Source: Xanthobacter tagetidis | GTDB lineage: Bacteria > Pseudomonadota > Alphaproteobacteria > Rhizobiales > Xanthobacteraceae | NCBI RefSeq assembly: GCF_003667445.1 | Contig: NZ_RCTF01000002.1 | Coordinates: forward strand, 1 to 64,000 | Direction: 5' to 3' | Length of the DNA stretch: 64,000 nt | In this document: positions 8,671 through 17,326 of the stretch, piece by piece | Layout: every line of letters begins with the position of its first letter | Position numbering within the stretch: position 1 is the first letter of the stretch | Translations under genes and position numbers: made by a program | The notes under the pieces: model-generated | Database searches by the model: none | Told to the model about the DNA's origin: nothing | Seen by the model: the letters and a program-made list of their open reading frames with translations, nothing else

Positions 8671-9861
8671 ATGAGCCACTCCGATCCTATCGTCATCGTC
8701 GGCGCCGCCCGCACCCCCATGGGCGGCTTCCAGGGCGACCTGAAGGACGTCGCCGCCCCGGCCCTCGGCGCCGCCGCCATCGCCGCCGCGCTCACGCGCG
8801 CCGGCCTCGCGCCGGACCAGGTGGAGGAAGTGGTGTTCGGCTGCGTGCTGCCGGCCGGCCTCGGCCAGGCGCCGGCGCGCCAGGCGGCGCTCGGCGCCGG
8901 GCTGCCGCTCGCCACCGGCGCCACCACCGTCAACAAGATGTGCGGCTCCGGCATGAAGGCCGCCATGTTCGCCCACGACCTCCTCGCCGCCGGCTCGGCG
9001 CGGGTCGCGGTGGCGGGCGGCATGGAAAGCATGACCAACGCGCCGTACCTCCTCGACCGCGCGCGCGGCGGCTACCGCATGGGCCACGGCAAGGTGCTCG
9101 ACCACATGTTCCTCGACGGGCTGGAGGACGCCTATGACAAGGGCCGCCTCATGGGCACCTTCGCCGAGGATTGTGCCGAGGCCTACCAGTTCACCCGCGA
9201 AGCGCAGGACGCCTTCGCCATCGGCTCGCTCACCAAGGCGCAGAAGGCGATGGACGGCGGCGCGTTCGAGGCCGAGATCGTCCCGGTGACGGTGAAGGCC
9301 GGCAAGGCCGAGCGCGTGGTGGCGGCTGACGAGCAGCCGCCCAAGGCGAAGCTCGACAAGATCCCGACGCTGAAGCCCGCCTTCCGCGACGGCGGCACGG
9401 TGACGGCGGCCAACTCCTCCTCCATCTCGGACGGCGCGGCGGCCCTGGTGCTGATGCGCCGCTCGGAAGCGGAGCGGCGCGGCCTCGTCCCGCTCGCCGC
9501 CATCGTCGGCCATGCCACCCACGCCCAGGCGCCGAACCTGTTCACCACCGCCCCCATCGGCGCGGTTCAGAAGCTCGCCGAGAAGACCGGCTGGGCGCTG
9601 GGCGATGTCGACCTCTACGAGATCAACGAGGCGTTCGCCGTGGTGCCCATGGCGGCCATGCGCGACCTTGGCTTGCCGGCGGAGAAGGTGAACGTCCATG
9701 GCGGCGCCTGCGCGCTCGGCCATCCCATCGGCGCCTCGGGCGCGCGGGTGATGGTGACGCTGCTGGCGGCGCTCCAGCGCTACGACATGAAGCGCGGCAT
9801 CGCCTCGCTGTGCATCGGCGGCGGCGAGGCCACCGCCGTCGCCATCGAGCGCCTGCAATAG
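8671..9861 (+). CDS. Acetyl-CoA C-acyltransferase (thiolase)
   Basis: A 396-residue thiolase. The acyl-accepting Cys is C91 in NKMCGSGMKA; the C-terminal motifs GGACALGHPIGASGAR (catalytic His) and LCIGGGEATA (second Cys) are intact. The ATG at 8671 follows GGGAGGA by about 7 nt; the longer frame from 8272 runs through repeat DNA. It performs biosynthetic or degradative Claisen chemistry on 3-ketoacyl-CoA. Context with the HSD10-like SDR upstream suggests the last two steps of a beta-oxidation spiral. Confidence 0.92.
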   Translation: MSHSDPIVIVGAARTPMGGFQGDLKDVAAPALGAAAIAAALTRAGLAPDQVEEVVFGCVLPAGLGQAPARQAALGAGLPLATGATTVNKMCGSGMKAAMFAHDLLAAGSARVAVAGGMESMTNAPYLLDRARGGYRMGHGKVLDHMFLDGLEDAYDKGRLMGTFAEDCAEAYQFTREAQDAFAIGSLTKAQKAMDGGAFEAEIVPVTVKAGKAERVVAADEQPPKAKLDKIPTLKPAFRDGGTVTAANSSSISDGAAALVLMRRSEAERRGLVPLAAIVGHATHAQAPNLFTTAPIGAVQKLAEKTGWALGDVDLYEINEAFAVVPMAAMRDLGLPAEKVNVHGGACALGHPIGASGARVMVTLLAALQRYDMKRGIASLCIGGGEATAVAIERLQ

Positions 9862-9882
9862 GCGCCTGCCTGCGCGCCGCGT

Positions 9883-10716
9883 TCAGCGGATGCCGGCGCG
9901 CAGGAAGGCCTGGATGAACTGGCGCTGGAAGATCAGGAACGCCATCATCAGCGGCGCCACCACCATGAGTGTCGCGGCGCTGATGATGGAGATGTTCACC
10001 CCGCTCTCCGGCGCGCCGAACAGCGACAGGCCCACCGTGAGCGGGCGCGTCGCCGGCGCGTTGGTGACGATCAGCGGCCACAGGAAGTTGTTCCAGTGGG
10101 TCGCCACCGACACCAGGGCATAAGCGAGATAGACCGGCCGCGCGGCCGGCACGTAGACCCGCCACAGCACGCCCATGAAGGAGCAGCCCTCCACCCGCGC
10201 CGCCTCCTCCAGCTCCAGCGGCACCGACTTGAACGCCTGGCGCAGCAGGAAGATGCCGAACGCGCTCGCCACATAGGGCAGGCCCATGCCGGCGATGGAG
10301 TCGATCAGGCCGAGCCGCGCCGCCATGGCGTAGTTCTCGACGATCAGCACCTCTGGCAGGATGAAGAGCTGCAGCAGCACCAGCACGAACAGCGCCTCGC
10401 GCCCCGGAAAGCTGAAGCGCGCGAAGGCGTAGCCCGCGAGGGTGCATAGCACCAGCTGGCCGGCGAGGGTGAAGCTCACCAGGAGCAGCGTGTTCAGCGC
10501 GTAGGTGGGCCAGGGCGCCGCGGCCCAGGCGGCGCGGTAATTCTCCAGCGTGAAGGGCGCGTCGAGCGAGAAGTCGAGCGCCTGTCCAGGCGCATGCAGC
10601 GAGGCCCAGGCGGCGAACAGCAGCGGCGCGATCCAGACCAGCGCCAGCAGCCAGGCGCCCGCCGCCTCCAGAATGTCGCCGAAGGGGATCGGCCGGGTGG
10701 CCTTCACGGACGTCAT
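9883..10716 (-). CDS. ABC sugar/G3P-type transporter permease (UgpE/MalG-like)
   Basis: A 277-residue inner-membrane permease with about six hydrophobic segments. The EAA loop EEAARVEGCSFMGVLWRVYVP (residues ~180-200), which contacts the ATPase, is well conserved. The ATG at 10716 overlaps the stop of the first permease (ATGA), replacing the long apparent frame extending to 11316. It is the last gene of the DeoR-ATPase-SBP-permease-permease operon. The import substrate is probably a polyol phosphate or sugar. Confidence 0.87.
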   Translation of the reverse strand: MTSVKATRPIPFGDILEAAGAWLLALVWIAPLLFAAWASLHAPGQALDFSLDAPFTLENYRAAWAAAPWPTYALNTLLLVSFTLAGQLVLCTLAGYAFARFSFPGREALFVLVLLQLFILPEVLIVENYAMAARLGLIDSIAGMGLPYVASAFGIFLLRQAFKSVPLELEEAARVEGCSFMGVLWRVYVPAARPVYLAYALVSVATHWNNFLWPLIVTNAPATRPLTVGLSLFGAPESGVNISIISAATLMVVAPLMMAFLIFQRQFIQAFLRAGIR

Positions 10717-11624
10717 CGGTAATGAATCCTCTTGTCGAGGACGGCGAACTGGAGCACCGCCACCGCGCCGAGCACCGCCAGCACCAGCACCGTCAGGGCG
10801 GCGGCGTGGGCGCGGTCGAAATAGGAGAAGGCCATCTCCCAGATCCAGTAGAGCACCAGCTTGGTGGTGTTGTTCGGCCCGCCTTTGGTGAGGATGAACA
10901 GGTGGTCGATCAGCTTCACCGAGTTGATGAGCGCGTTGATGAAGATGAAGGCGGTGGTGGGCATCAGCAGCGGCAGCAGCACGCGCCGCAGATAGGTGAG
11001 GCGCCCCGCGCCCTCCACCAAAGCCGCCTCCTTGAGGTCCGGCGGGATGGTCTGGAGCGCGGCGAGGTAGAAGATCATGAAGAAGCCCGCCTCCTTCCAC
11101 ACCGTGACGGCGATCACCGCCCCGAGCGCGGTCTGCGGCTGGCCGAGCCAGTTGACCGGCGGCAGGCCGAAGAGGCCGGTGACGCTGTCGATCACGCCGA
11201 GGCCGGGCGTGTAGAAGAACAGCCACAGGTTCGCCGCCGCGATCATCGGCAGGATGGTGGGGGTGAAATAGGCCCCGCGCACGAAGCCGCGCAGCGGCAA
11301 GTGCCGGTCCGCCCACAGCGCCATGAGCAGCGCCAGCGCGATCGAGACCGGGATGGTGATGCCGGCATAGACGAGGTTGTTGCCGAGCACGGTCCAGAAG
11401 GTGGGATCGGCGAGGAGATCGGCATAGTTCTCGGCGCCGTTGAACATCGAGGGGCGCCGCGCGGTGCCGCGGGAATGGACGCTGGCGATCAGGGTCGTGG
11501 CGGTGGGCAGGAAGGCGAACAGCGTCAGCAGGATCAGAGCGGGCGCGAGCAGCATCCAGCCATAGAGCGCATGCAGGCGCCGCTGCCGGGAAGCGATGGG
11601 ATCAAGCGCGCGGGCGGTGGGCAT
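10713..11624 (-). CDS. ABC sugar/G3P-type transporter permease (UgpA/MalF-like)
   Basis: A 303-residue permease starting MPTARALDPIA. Upstream in-frame extension runs through repeat DNA and is rejected. It has about six membrane segments and an EAA-type loop, EAALVEGAGRLTYLRRVLLP (~residues 205-224). It heterodimerises with the permease encoded downstream, with which it shares an ATGA overlap. A 440-bp repeat-filled gap separates it from the binding-protein gene, unusual for an ABC operon. Confidence 0.87.
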   Translation of the reverse strand: MPTARALDPIASRQRRLHALYGWMLLAPALILLTLFAFLPTATTLIASVHSRGTARRPSMFNGAENYADLLADPTFWTVLGNNLVYAGITIPVSIALALLMALWADRHLPLRGFVRGAYFTPTILPMIAAANLWLFFYTPGLGVIDSVTGLFGLPPVNWLGQPQTALGAVIAVTVWKEAGFFMIFYLAALQTIPPDLKEAALVEGAGRLTYLRRVLLPLLMPTTAFIFINALINSVKLIDHLFILTKGGPNNTTKLVLYWIWEMAFSYFDRAHAAALTVLVLAVLGAVAVLQFAVLDKRIHYR

Positions 11625-12064
11625 GGGCTTTCTGGGGTGCTCCGGTGGTGGGTCTGGGAACCGGGCGGAACCCTCCCGCGCATGCGGGGGAGGGCAGGGA
11701 GAGGGAACCTGCTGCGCTTGCCTGGCGGTGGGGATGGGGATGGCGTCCCTGCCCCCTCCCCAACCACGCGGAACCCTCCCCCGCGTGCCCGGCGGTGGGT
11801 CTGGGAACGACGCGGAACCCTCCCCCGCGTGCGGGGGAGGGCAGGGAGGGGGAACCCTCTGCGCTTGCCCGGCGGTGGGGATGGGGACGGCGTCCCTTGC
11901 CCCCTCCCCAACCCTCCCCCGCAAGCGGGAGAGGGAGTCCCGCCGGTGCCCGCCTCCAAGTCCGGGCCAGGCGCCTGCTTCGTCATCCCTCACAACCGTC
12001 ATCCCTCACACCCGTCATCCCCCGGACAAGCCGGGGGATGACGGTGGTGCAGGCCAGGCGCGGC
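11625..12064. repeat. Repeat-filled gap between SBP and permease genes
   Basis: The 440 bp contain no gene. A unit of about 147 bp beginning GGTGGGTCTGGGA occurs at 11647 and again at 11794, each carrying CCCTCCC...GGGAGGG inverted pairs. Short CGTCATCCC repeats follow near 11980-12020, leading into the hairpin at 12012-12044. The block lies inside what is otherwise one operon. Confidence 0.8.
12012..12044 (-). terminator. Perfect 14-bp stem hairpin after the binding-protein gene
   Basis: CCGTCATCCCCCGG, a 5-nt ACAAG loop and CCGGGGGATGACGG form a perfect hairpin 20 nt beyond the binding-protein stop codon (12065). There is no U-tract, so an attenuator or mRNA 3'-end stabiliser is as likely as a full terminator. 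Confidence 0.55.
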
Positions 12065-13348
12065 TCAGCGCTTGTAGGGCTTGAGCAGCTGGGTGGCGGT
12101 GGCCTGGGCGTCCTTGAGCGCGTCGGCCGGGCTCTTGGTGCCGGTCAGCGCCGCCTGGATGGCGTTGTTGAGCGCCTCGCGCACGCGGGCGGTCTCCCAG
12201 GTGGAGAACTCGGCGATGGCGACCTTGAGCTGGTCGCGCGCCACCAGCGCCTGCGGGAAGTCCTTGCCGTAGGCCTTCAGCTCCTTGGTCTCGTAGGCCG
12301 CCGGGCTCACGCCCACATAGCCGGTGGCGATCGACCACTCGGCCGCGCGCTCGGGCGCCGTCATGTAGCGGATCAGCTTGAGGGAGGCGGCGCGCTCGGC
12401 CTCCGAGGCGTTGCGGAACAGGTAGAAGTTGCCGCCGCCGGTGGGCGAGCCGGGCTGCTTGTGGGCCGGTAGCTCGGCGACGCCGAAGTCGAACTTCGCC
12501 TCGTTCTTCACGGCCGTAAGGTTGCCGGTGGTGTGCCACATCATGGCCGTCTGGCCCTGCACGAAGGCCTGGCGCAGGGTGCCCCACTCGACGATGCCGG
12601 CGGGCGAGATCTTGTGCTCGCTGGAGAGCGACTTCCAGAACGCGAGCGCCTCGATCACGGCCGGATCGTCGAAGGCGACGCTGGCGCCGTCCTTGCTCAT
12701 CAGCTCCTTGCCGTTCTGGATCGCGAAGCACTGGAACATCCAGTAGGGATAGCCGGTGGACGGCACCATCAGGCCGTAGCGGCCGTCCTTGGCGAGTTTC
12801 TTGCCGGCGGCCACCATCGCGTCCCAGGTCTTCGGCGGCGCGTTCGGGTCGAGCCCGGCCTCGCGGAACATGTCCTTGTTGTAGAACATGACGATGGTGG
12901 AGCGCTGGAACGGGATGCCCCAGGTCTTGCCGTCGATGCGCCCGTTCGCCATCAGCGCCGGGTAGAAGCCGTCGAGCCAGGCCTTGTCCTCGGCGCTCTT
13001 CGCCACGTCCTCGAACGGCACGATGAGTTCCTGCTCGATCAGGTCGTAGGCGTCGATGGAGAACAGGACCGAGAGCTGGGCCGGCTGGCCGCTCTTGAGC
13101 GCGGAGAGCGCCCGCACGCGGGTGTCGTCGTAATTGCCGGCATAGACCGCCTTCACGGCGACGTCGGGGTTCTCCTTCTGGAAGCCCTCGATCATGCCGT
13201 CGATCACCTTGGTGAGCGGCCCGCCCACGGCGATCGGGTAGAACATGGTGAGCTCGGTCTTGGTCGGCTCATTCTTGGCGAAGGCCGGCACCGTGGCGGC
13301 GGCGAAAAGGCTCGCCGCCGTCACGGCGGCGGTGAAGAAGCGTCTCAT
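12065..13348 (-). CDS. ABC transporter substrate-binding protein (family 1, UgpB-like)
   Basis: A 427-residue periplasmic binding protein with a Sec signal peptide (MRRFFTAAVTAASLFAAATVPAFA). The mature part follows the UgpB/MalE pattern: FYPIAVGGPLTKVIDGMIEGF, then NPDVAVKAVYAGNYDDTRVR. I start it at 13348 because the longer frame would include non-signal sequence. It delivers its ligand to the two permeases downstream. UgpB similarity plus a DeoR/GlpR-type regulator suggest glycerol-3-phosphate or a related polyol; the ligand is inferred, not demonstrated. Confidence 0.87.
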   Translation of the reverse strand: MRRFFTAAVTAASLFAAATVPAFAKNEPTKTELTMFYPIAVGGPLTKVIDGMIEGFQKENPDVAVKAVYAGNYDDTRVRALSALKSGQPAQLSVLFSIDAYDLIEQELIVPFEDVAKSAEDKAWLDGFYPALMANGRIDGKTWGIPFQRSTIVMFYNKDMFREAGLDPNAPPKTWDAMVAAGKKLAKDGRYGLMVPSTGYPYWMFQCFAIQNGKELMSKDGASVAFDDPAVIEALAFWKSLSSEHKISPAGIVEWGTLRQAFVQGQTAMMWHTTGNLTAVKNEAKFDFGVAELPAHKQPGSPTGGGNFYLFRNASEAERAASLKLIRYMTAPERAAEWSIATGYVGVSPAAYETKELKAYGKDFPQALVARDQLKVAIAEFSTWETARVREALNNAIQAALTGTKSPADALKDAQATATQLLKPYKR

Positions 13349-13400
13349 GGTCAGTGTCCTTCTGGCCTTGGGGGAACGCGTACGCGGGTGGAAGTGGGGC

Positions 13401-14516
13401 TCACACCGCCGCACGGGCGACGGGATCGGCGGCCGTCGCCGGCAGGTCGGGGAAGGGCTCGTCCGGGACGCGCCGGCCGCTGTCGCGCTCGAACCAGTGG
13501 GTGGCGGCGGGGTCCCAGCCGAGCGACACCGCCGCGCCGGGCGCCGGCTCGTTGCGGCCGGGCAGGCGGGCGATCACCTGGGCACCGTTTTGCGCGCCGC
13601 CGGCGAGCCGCAGATAGACGAAGGTCTCCGCGCCCAGGAACTCGCTCGCCTCCACGGTCGCCGGCAGGAGGCCGGCGCTGGGCGCCGCGAGGCACAGCGC
13701 CTCGGCGCGCACGCCGGCCACGAGGCGCGCGGGCGCATGGCCGGGCGGCGGCGGCAGCGGCACCAGAGCGGCCGGCAGCAGCGTCATGGGCGGCGTGCCG
13801 ACGAAGCCGGCGGCGAACAGCGAGGCCGGGCGCTCATAGAGCGCGGCGGGCGCGCCCTGCTGCTCGACGCGGCCGTCGCGCATGAGGATCACCTGGTCGG
13901 CCATGCCCATGGCCTCGGTCTGGTCGTGGGTGACGTAGATCACCGTCATGCCGAGCCGGCGCTGCAAGGCGCGGATGTCCTGGCGCACCGCGTGGCGCAG
14001 CTTGGCGTCGAGGTTGGAGAGCGGCTCGTCCATCAGGCAGAGCGGATGATCGGCGACGATGGCGCGCGCCAGCGCCACGCGCTGGCGCTGGCCACCGGAA
14101 AGCTGGGCTGGCCTGCGCGCGCCGAGGCCGTCGAGCCCGGTGAGCGCCAGCGCCTCGGCGAGCTTGCGGCCTCGCTCGGCGCGCGGCACCCGGCGCACCT
14201 TGAGGCCGAACACGATGTTCTCCTCCACCGAAAGATGCGGGAACAGCGCGTAGGACTGGAACACCACCGAGAGCCCGCGCGCGGAGGGGGCGAGCGCGGT
14301 CACGTCGCGCCCGCCGATCTCCACCCGGCCGCGGTCCGGCGTCTCCAGCCCTGCGATGAGGCGCAACGTGGTGGACTTGCCGCAGCCGGACGGGCCGAGC
14401 AGCACCGTGAAGCCGCCGCACGGCACCGCGATGGACAGGTCCGCGACGCCCCCGCCGCCGGGGAACAGGCGGGTCACGCCGTCGAGGCGCACGAAGTCGG
14501 GGCCGAGCGCGCTCAT
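13401..14516 (-). CDS. ABC transporter ATPase (UgpC/MalK/MsmK-like)
   Basis: A 371-residue ATPase. It has Walker A GPSGCGKST (~38-46), Q-loop QSYALFPH, signature LSGGQRQRVALARA, Walker B LCLMDEP and H-loop THDQTEAM, then a C-terminal OB/TOBE regulatory region of ~130 residues typical of CUT1 transporters. Its ATG overlaps the DeoR stop codon (ATGA, 14513-14516). It powers the UgpAE-like permeases downstream. Confidence 0.9.
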   Translation of the reverse strand: MSALGPDFVRLDGVTRLFPGGGGVADLSIAVPCGGFTVLLGPSGCGKSTTLRLIAGLETPDRGRVEIGGRDVTALAPSARGLSVVFQSYALFPHLSVEENIVFGLKVRRVPRAERGRKLAEALALTGLDGLGARRPAQLSGGQRQRVALARAIVADHPLCLMDEPLSNLDAKLRHAVRQDIRALQRRLGMTVIYVTHDQTEAMGMADQVILMRDGRVEQQGAPAALYERPASLFAAGFVGTPPMTLLPAALVPLPPPPGHAPARLVAGVRAEALCLAAPSAGLLPATVEASEFLGAETFVYLRLAGGAQNGAQVIARLPGRNEPAPGAAVSLGWDPAATHWFERDSGRRVPDEPFPDLPATAADPVARAAV

Positions 14517-15295
14517 GCAGCGGCTCCGGTGGCGACGCGCAGGCGCCGGGCCTGGTCCTCGCCGGCGAACAGGGAAACGAATTCGGGCGGGGGCGGCGCA
14601 TCCACAACCAGCAGGTCGATGTCGGTGAGCCGTCCGCCGCGCGCCGGCGCCGGCCGGCCGAACTTGCTCACGTCCGCTACCAGGATGGAGCGGCGGCAGC
14701 TGCCGCGCATGGCGGCGCGCACCAGCACCTCGGCGCGGTCGAAGTCCACCAGCGTGCCGTCCGGCTCGATCCCGCCGACGCCAAACACGCAGACGTCGAC
14801 CCGGTAGTCGCCGAACATCTCCTCCACGTGCGGCCCGAGCATGTCGCGGTCCGGCAGCCGCACCGCGCCGCCCGGCAGGATGATGCGGTTCGAGCGCGCC
14901 ACCGAGAGCGCCATGGCGACGTTGAGATTGTTGGTGACGACGGTGAGGTCCGCGTGGCCCTGCATGGCGAGGGCGACGAATTCCGGCGTGGTGCCGATGC
15001 CGAAAGAGACCGAGGCGCCGTTCGGGATCATCCCCGCCACCAGCGCGCCGATGGCCTGCTTGGCGAGCGGGTGGATGATGCGGCGCGAATCGTAGGGCAG
15101 GTTGATCCGCGGCGCCTCCACATATTCCGCCCCTCCCCGGCGCCGGCGCAGCAGATTGGCGTCGCACAGGGTGTTGATGTCGCGGCGGATGGTCTGCGGC
15201 GTCACCGCGAAGTGCCCGGCCAGCATTTCGATGCTGAGGAACCCGCCCTGGCGGGCGATATCGACGATACCGTGCTGCCGCGGTGTGATGTTCAT
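14513..15295 (-). CDS. DeoR/GlpR-family transcriptional regulator
   Basis: A 260-residue DeoR protein. The N-terminal HTH is the standard MNITPRQHGIVDIARQGGF ... VTPQTIRRDIN; the remaining ~190 residues are the sugar-phosphate-sensing DeoRC domain. I prefer the ATG at 15295, with a GGACGGAA site upstream, over the ATG at 15325, which lies inside a palindromic operator. It is the first gene of the ABC operon and probably its autoregulated repressor. Confidence 0.88.
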   Translation of the reverse strand: MNITPRQHGIVDIARQGGFLSIEMLAGHFAVTPQTIRRDINTLCDANLLRRRRGGAEYVEAPRINLPYDSRRIIHPLAKQAIGALVAGMIPNGASVSFGIGTTPEFVALAMQGHADLTVVTNNLNVAMALSVARSNRIILPGGAVRLPDRDMLGPHVEEMFGDYRVDVCVFGVGGIEPDGTLVDFDRAEVLVRAAMRGSCRRSILVADVSKFGRPAPARGGRLTDIDLLVVDAPPPPEFVSLFAGEDQARRLRVATGAAA

Positions 15296-15309
15296 TTCCG
15301 TCCGTCGCC

Positions 15310-15325
15310 ATGTTCGTTCGAACAT
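15310..15325. promoter_or_regulatory. GlpR-like palindrome, candidate DeoR operator
   Basis: ATGTTCG, a TT spacer and CGAACAT form a perfect palindrome 15 bp upstream of the DeoR start. The half-sites match those of the E. coli GlpR operator (ATGTTCG...CGAACAT), though the spacer is shorter. It is the expected position for autorepression of the operon. Confidence 0.6.
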
Positions 15326-15400
15326 CGGCGGGACCGTAGTCGGGCTCGTTGAAGCTGGAACGTCAGTTCTGTGACGCTCGAATGAACCCGCGGCGCGCCC

Positions 15401-16087
15401 TCAGCCGCGGGCCTCGGCGAGGATGTCCTTAAGCACCGGCGCCACCCCGGCGCGGAACGCGCGCACCGCGTCGCGCACGATGGGGCCGAGGTCTTCCGGC
15501 GTCGTCGTGCCGTACACGTAGCGCCGGATGGCGAGGTAGAAGATGCGCCCGTGCAGTCCCCAGAACAGTTCCGCCTCTCGCTCGCCGATCGGCACCTCGT
15601 CCGGCGGCGGCAGCTTCAGCTCGGCGCGCAGCTCGGCGCAGGCGGGCAGGATGATCTCATCGCGCACGATGGCGAGGTAGCGGCTGGTGATGTCGAACGA
15701 CTTCAGGCCGGAGAAGGCGAAGATGCGGACCCAGTGATAGTCGAACACCCGCTCCACATATTCGAGGTAGAACTGGGTGAGGCGCTCTTCCAGCGGACGT
15801 GTGCGGTCGGTCACGAGGAGCGCCCAGCTCGCCTGCCAGCGGCTGAGATAGACGTGCTCGTAGACCCGCTCGATGAGCGCTTCCTTGCTGGGGATGTAGC
15901 GGTAGATGGCCGAATGGGTAATCCCCATGCGTTTCGCCAGTTCGCGCGTCTGCCCCTCGAACCCGCGCTCTGCGAAGAAGCGCACCGCCTCCTCGATGAT
16001 GGCCTGCTCGCGGTCGGCGGCGCGCATGTGGCGCCGGGGCGGGCGCGCGGCGCCGGCTCGATCCGGCTTCTCGGGCAATGGCTTCAC
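15401..16087 (-). CDS. TetR-family transcriptional regulator
   Basis: About 228 residues from a GTG at 16087 preceded by GGACGGAAG; the ATG at 16027 (208 residues) is an alternative. The TetR HTH is clear: IIEEAVRFFAERGFEGQ, RELAKRMGITHSAIYRYIPSKEAL. The C-terminal ligand domain is unassigned. It is divergent from the cox-type hydroxylase operon, and a 24-bp palindrome in the gap (16294-16317) is a good operator candidate. It probably represses itself and perhaps the hydroxylase/Liv operon. Confidence 0.85.
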   Translation of the reverse strand: MKPLPEKPDRAGAARPPRRHMRAADREQAIIEEAVRFFAERGFEGQTRELAKRMGITHSAIYRYIPSKEALIERVYEHVYLSRWQASWALLVTDRTRPLEERLTQFYLEYVERVFDYHWVRIFAFSGLKSFDITSRYLAIVRDEIILPACAELRAELKLPPPDEVPIGEREAELFWGLHGRIFYLAIRRYVYGTTTPEDLGPIVRDAVRAFRAGVAPVLKDILAEARG

Positions 16088-16293
16088 CGCGTCTTCCGTC
16101 CTTGAACCGCACACGGCGCGCGCCGCGCCACCCCTTGCGATAGCGCAAGCAGCCGCCGGGACCAAGGGGACAGCGGTTCGCGCGCGGTTGAGGAAAAGGC
16201 ATCGCTTCCACTTGCGGGAGAGGGCGGGGCAGGGGGCAGGACGCTGGGCAGGACGCCCGGCCGGGAGAAACCGCAAGAACTGGCCATGAAAAA

Positions 16294-16317
16294 CGTTATA
16301 TCCAATTGAATATAACG
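16294..16317. promoter_or_regulatory. 24-bp palindrome, candidate TetR operator
   Basis: CGTTATAT and ATATAACG flank an 8-bp CCAATTGA centre; only one of twelve base pairs is broken. It lies in the 378-bp gap between TetR (start 16087) and coxM (start 16466). It is the AT-richest part of the region, with size and symmetry typical of TetR sites. Confidence 0.6.
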
Positions 16318-16390
16318 GCATTCTTCTTCCGTAAAAACAGGCTATTTGCGCACCGCAGCAAGCTTTTCCGCAGATGTCCCGCAAATCCTG

Positions 16391-16438
16391 TTGACAGGGA
16401 AGGGGCGTGGACGTCATGTTGTGACCAAGTGGTCACAA
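16391..16438 (+). promoter_or_regulatory. Candidate cox-operon promoter with overlapping 20-bp operator
   Basis: A consensus -35 TTGACA at 16391-16396 is followed about 17-18 bp later by a weak -10 near 16414-16420. TTGTGACCA (16419-16427), AG, TGGTCACAA (16430-16438) is a perfect 9+2+9 palindrome sitting where a repressor would block initiation, about 28 bp before the coxM start. The motif differs from the palindrome at 16294, so two regulators may act here. Together with that palindrome, this is what the 378-bp gap holds. Confidence 0.55.
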
Positions 16439-16465
16439 ATAGGCCGCGACACCGGGAGAAGCGTC

Positions 16466-17326
16466 GTGAAGGCTCGCGCTTTCGCATATGTGCGTCCGCG
16501 CACGCTGGAGGAGGCCCATGCCGCCTTCGCGGCGGCGGATGGCGATGCCAGCTTCATTTCCGGCGGCCAGAGCCTGGTTCCCGCGCTCGCCATGCGCCTC
16601 CAGGCGCCGCAGGTGCTGGTGGACCTTGCGGGCGTGGACGCGTTGCGCGGCGTGCATCTGGACGGGGACGTGCTGCGCATCGGCGCGCTCACCCGCCATG
16701 CGGACGCGCTGACCGACCCGCTCATCCGCCGCCATGCACCGCTGCTGGCCGCCGCCGCGCCGTTCGTGGCGCATCCGGCGATCCGCAATCGAGGCACGCT
16801 GGGCGGCAGCGTCGCGCTCGCCGATCCCGCGTCCGAATTCCCCGCCATGATGCTGGCCATGGGCGCCGAGATGGAGATTTCCGGCGACGCAGGCCTGCGG
16901 CGCGTGCCGGCGGACGAATACTTCCTCGACCTCTACCAGACCGCCATCGAGCCGGGCGAAATCCTGGTGGCGCTCCATGTTCCCGCGGCCGGCCCGCACG
17001 CGTGCTGCGCGTTCGACGAGATGGCGCGGCGCAGGGGCGACTATGCCATGGTCGGCGGCGGGCTGATGGCCGAGCGCGACGGCGATGCGCTGCGCGCCGT
17101 CCGCATCGCCTTGTTCTCGGTCGGGCCGACGCCGGTGCGCGCCAGGGGCGCCGAGGCGGCGCTGGAGGGCCGCGCGCCCGATGCCGACACCATCGCCGCC
17201 GCCCAGCGCGCGCTCGACGGCGACATCGACCCCATGGACGACGCGGAAGTCCCCGCCGCCATGCGGCGCCACCTCGCCCGCGTGCTGCTCGGCCGGCTCA
17301 TCCGCAAGCTGGAGGCGGACCAATGA
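16466..17326 (+). CDS. Molybdenum hydroxylase FAD-binding (medium) subunit, CoxM-like
   Basis: A 286-residue protein from GTG 16466 (preceded by GGGAGAAG). FAD motifs of the CO dehydrogenase flavoprotein family are present: ISGGQSLVP near residue 32 and RGTLGGSVALADP near 110. It passes electrons from the [2Fe-2S] clusters of the small subunit to its acceptor. The length matches CoxM (~288). Its stop overlaps the small-subunit ATG, giving the order M-S-L. Confidence 0.9.
   Translation: MKARAFAYVRPRTLEEAHAAFAAADGDASFISGGQSLVPALAMRLQAPQVLVDLAGVDALRGVHLDGDVLRIGALTRHADALTDPLIRRHAPLLAAAAPFVAHPAIRNRGTLGGSVALADPASEFPAMMLAMGAEMEISGDAGLRRVPADEYFLDLYQTAIEPGEILVALHVPAAGPHACCAFDEMARRRGDYAMVGGGLMAERDGDALRAVRIALFSVGPTPVRARGAEAALEGRAPDADTIAAAQRALDGDIDPMDDAEVPAAMRRHLARVLLGRLIRKLEADQ

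Noticed and set aside
9883..11316. A single 477-codon fused permease
   Set aside because: Only the C-terminal 277 residues are protein-like; the rest is an out-of-frame read of the first permease. The ATGA overlap gives the true start at 10716.
12065..15295. A maltose/trehalose importer
   Set aside because: The binding protein follows UgpB-like patterns, and the regulator is DeoR/GlpR-type with a GlpR-like palindrome; no glycosidase genes are present. The ligand is still unproven.
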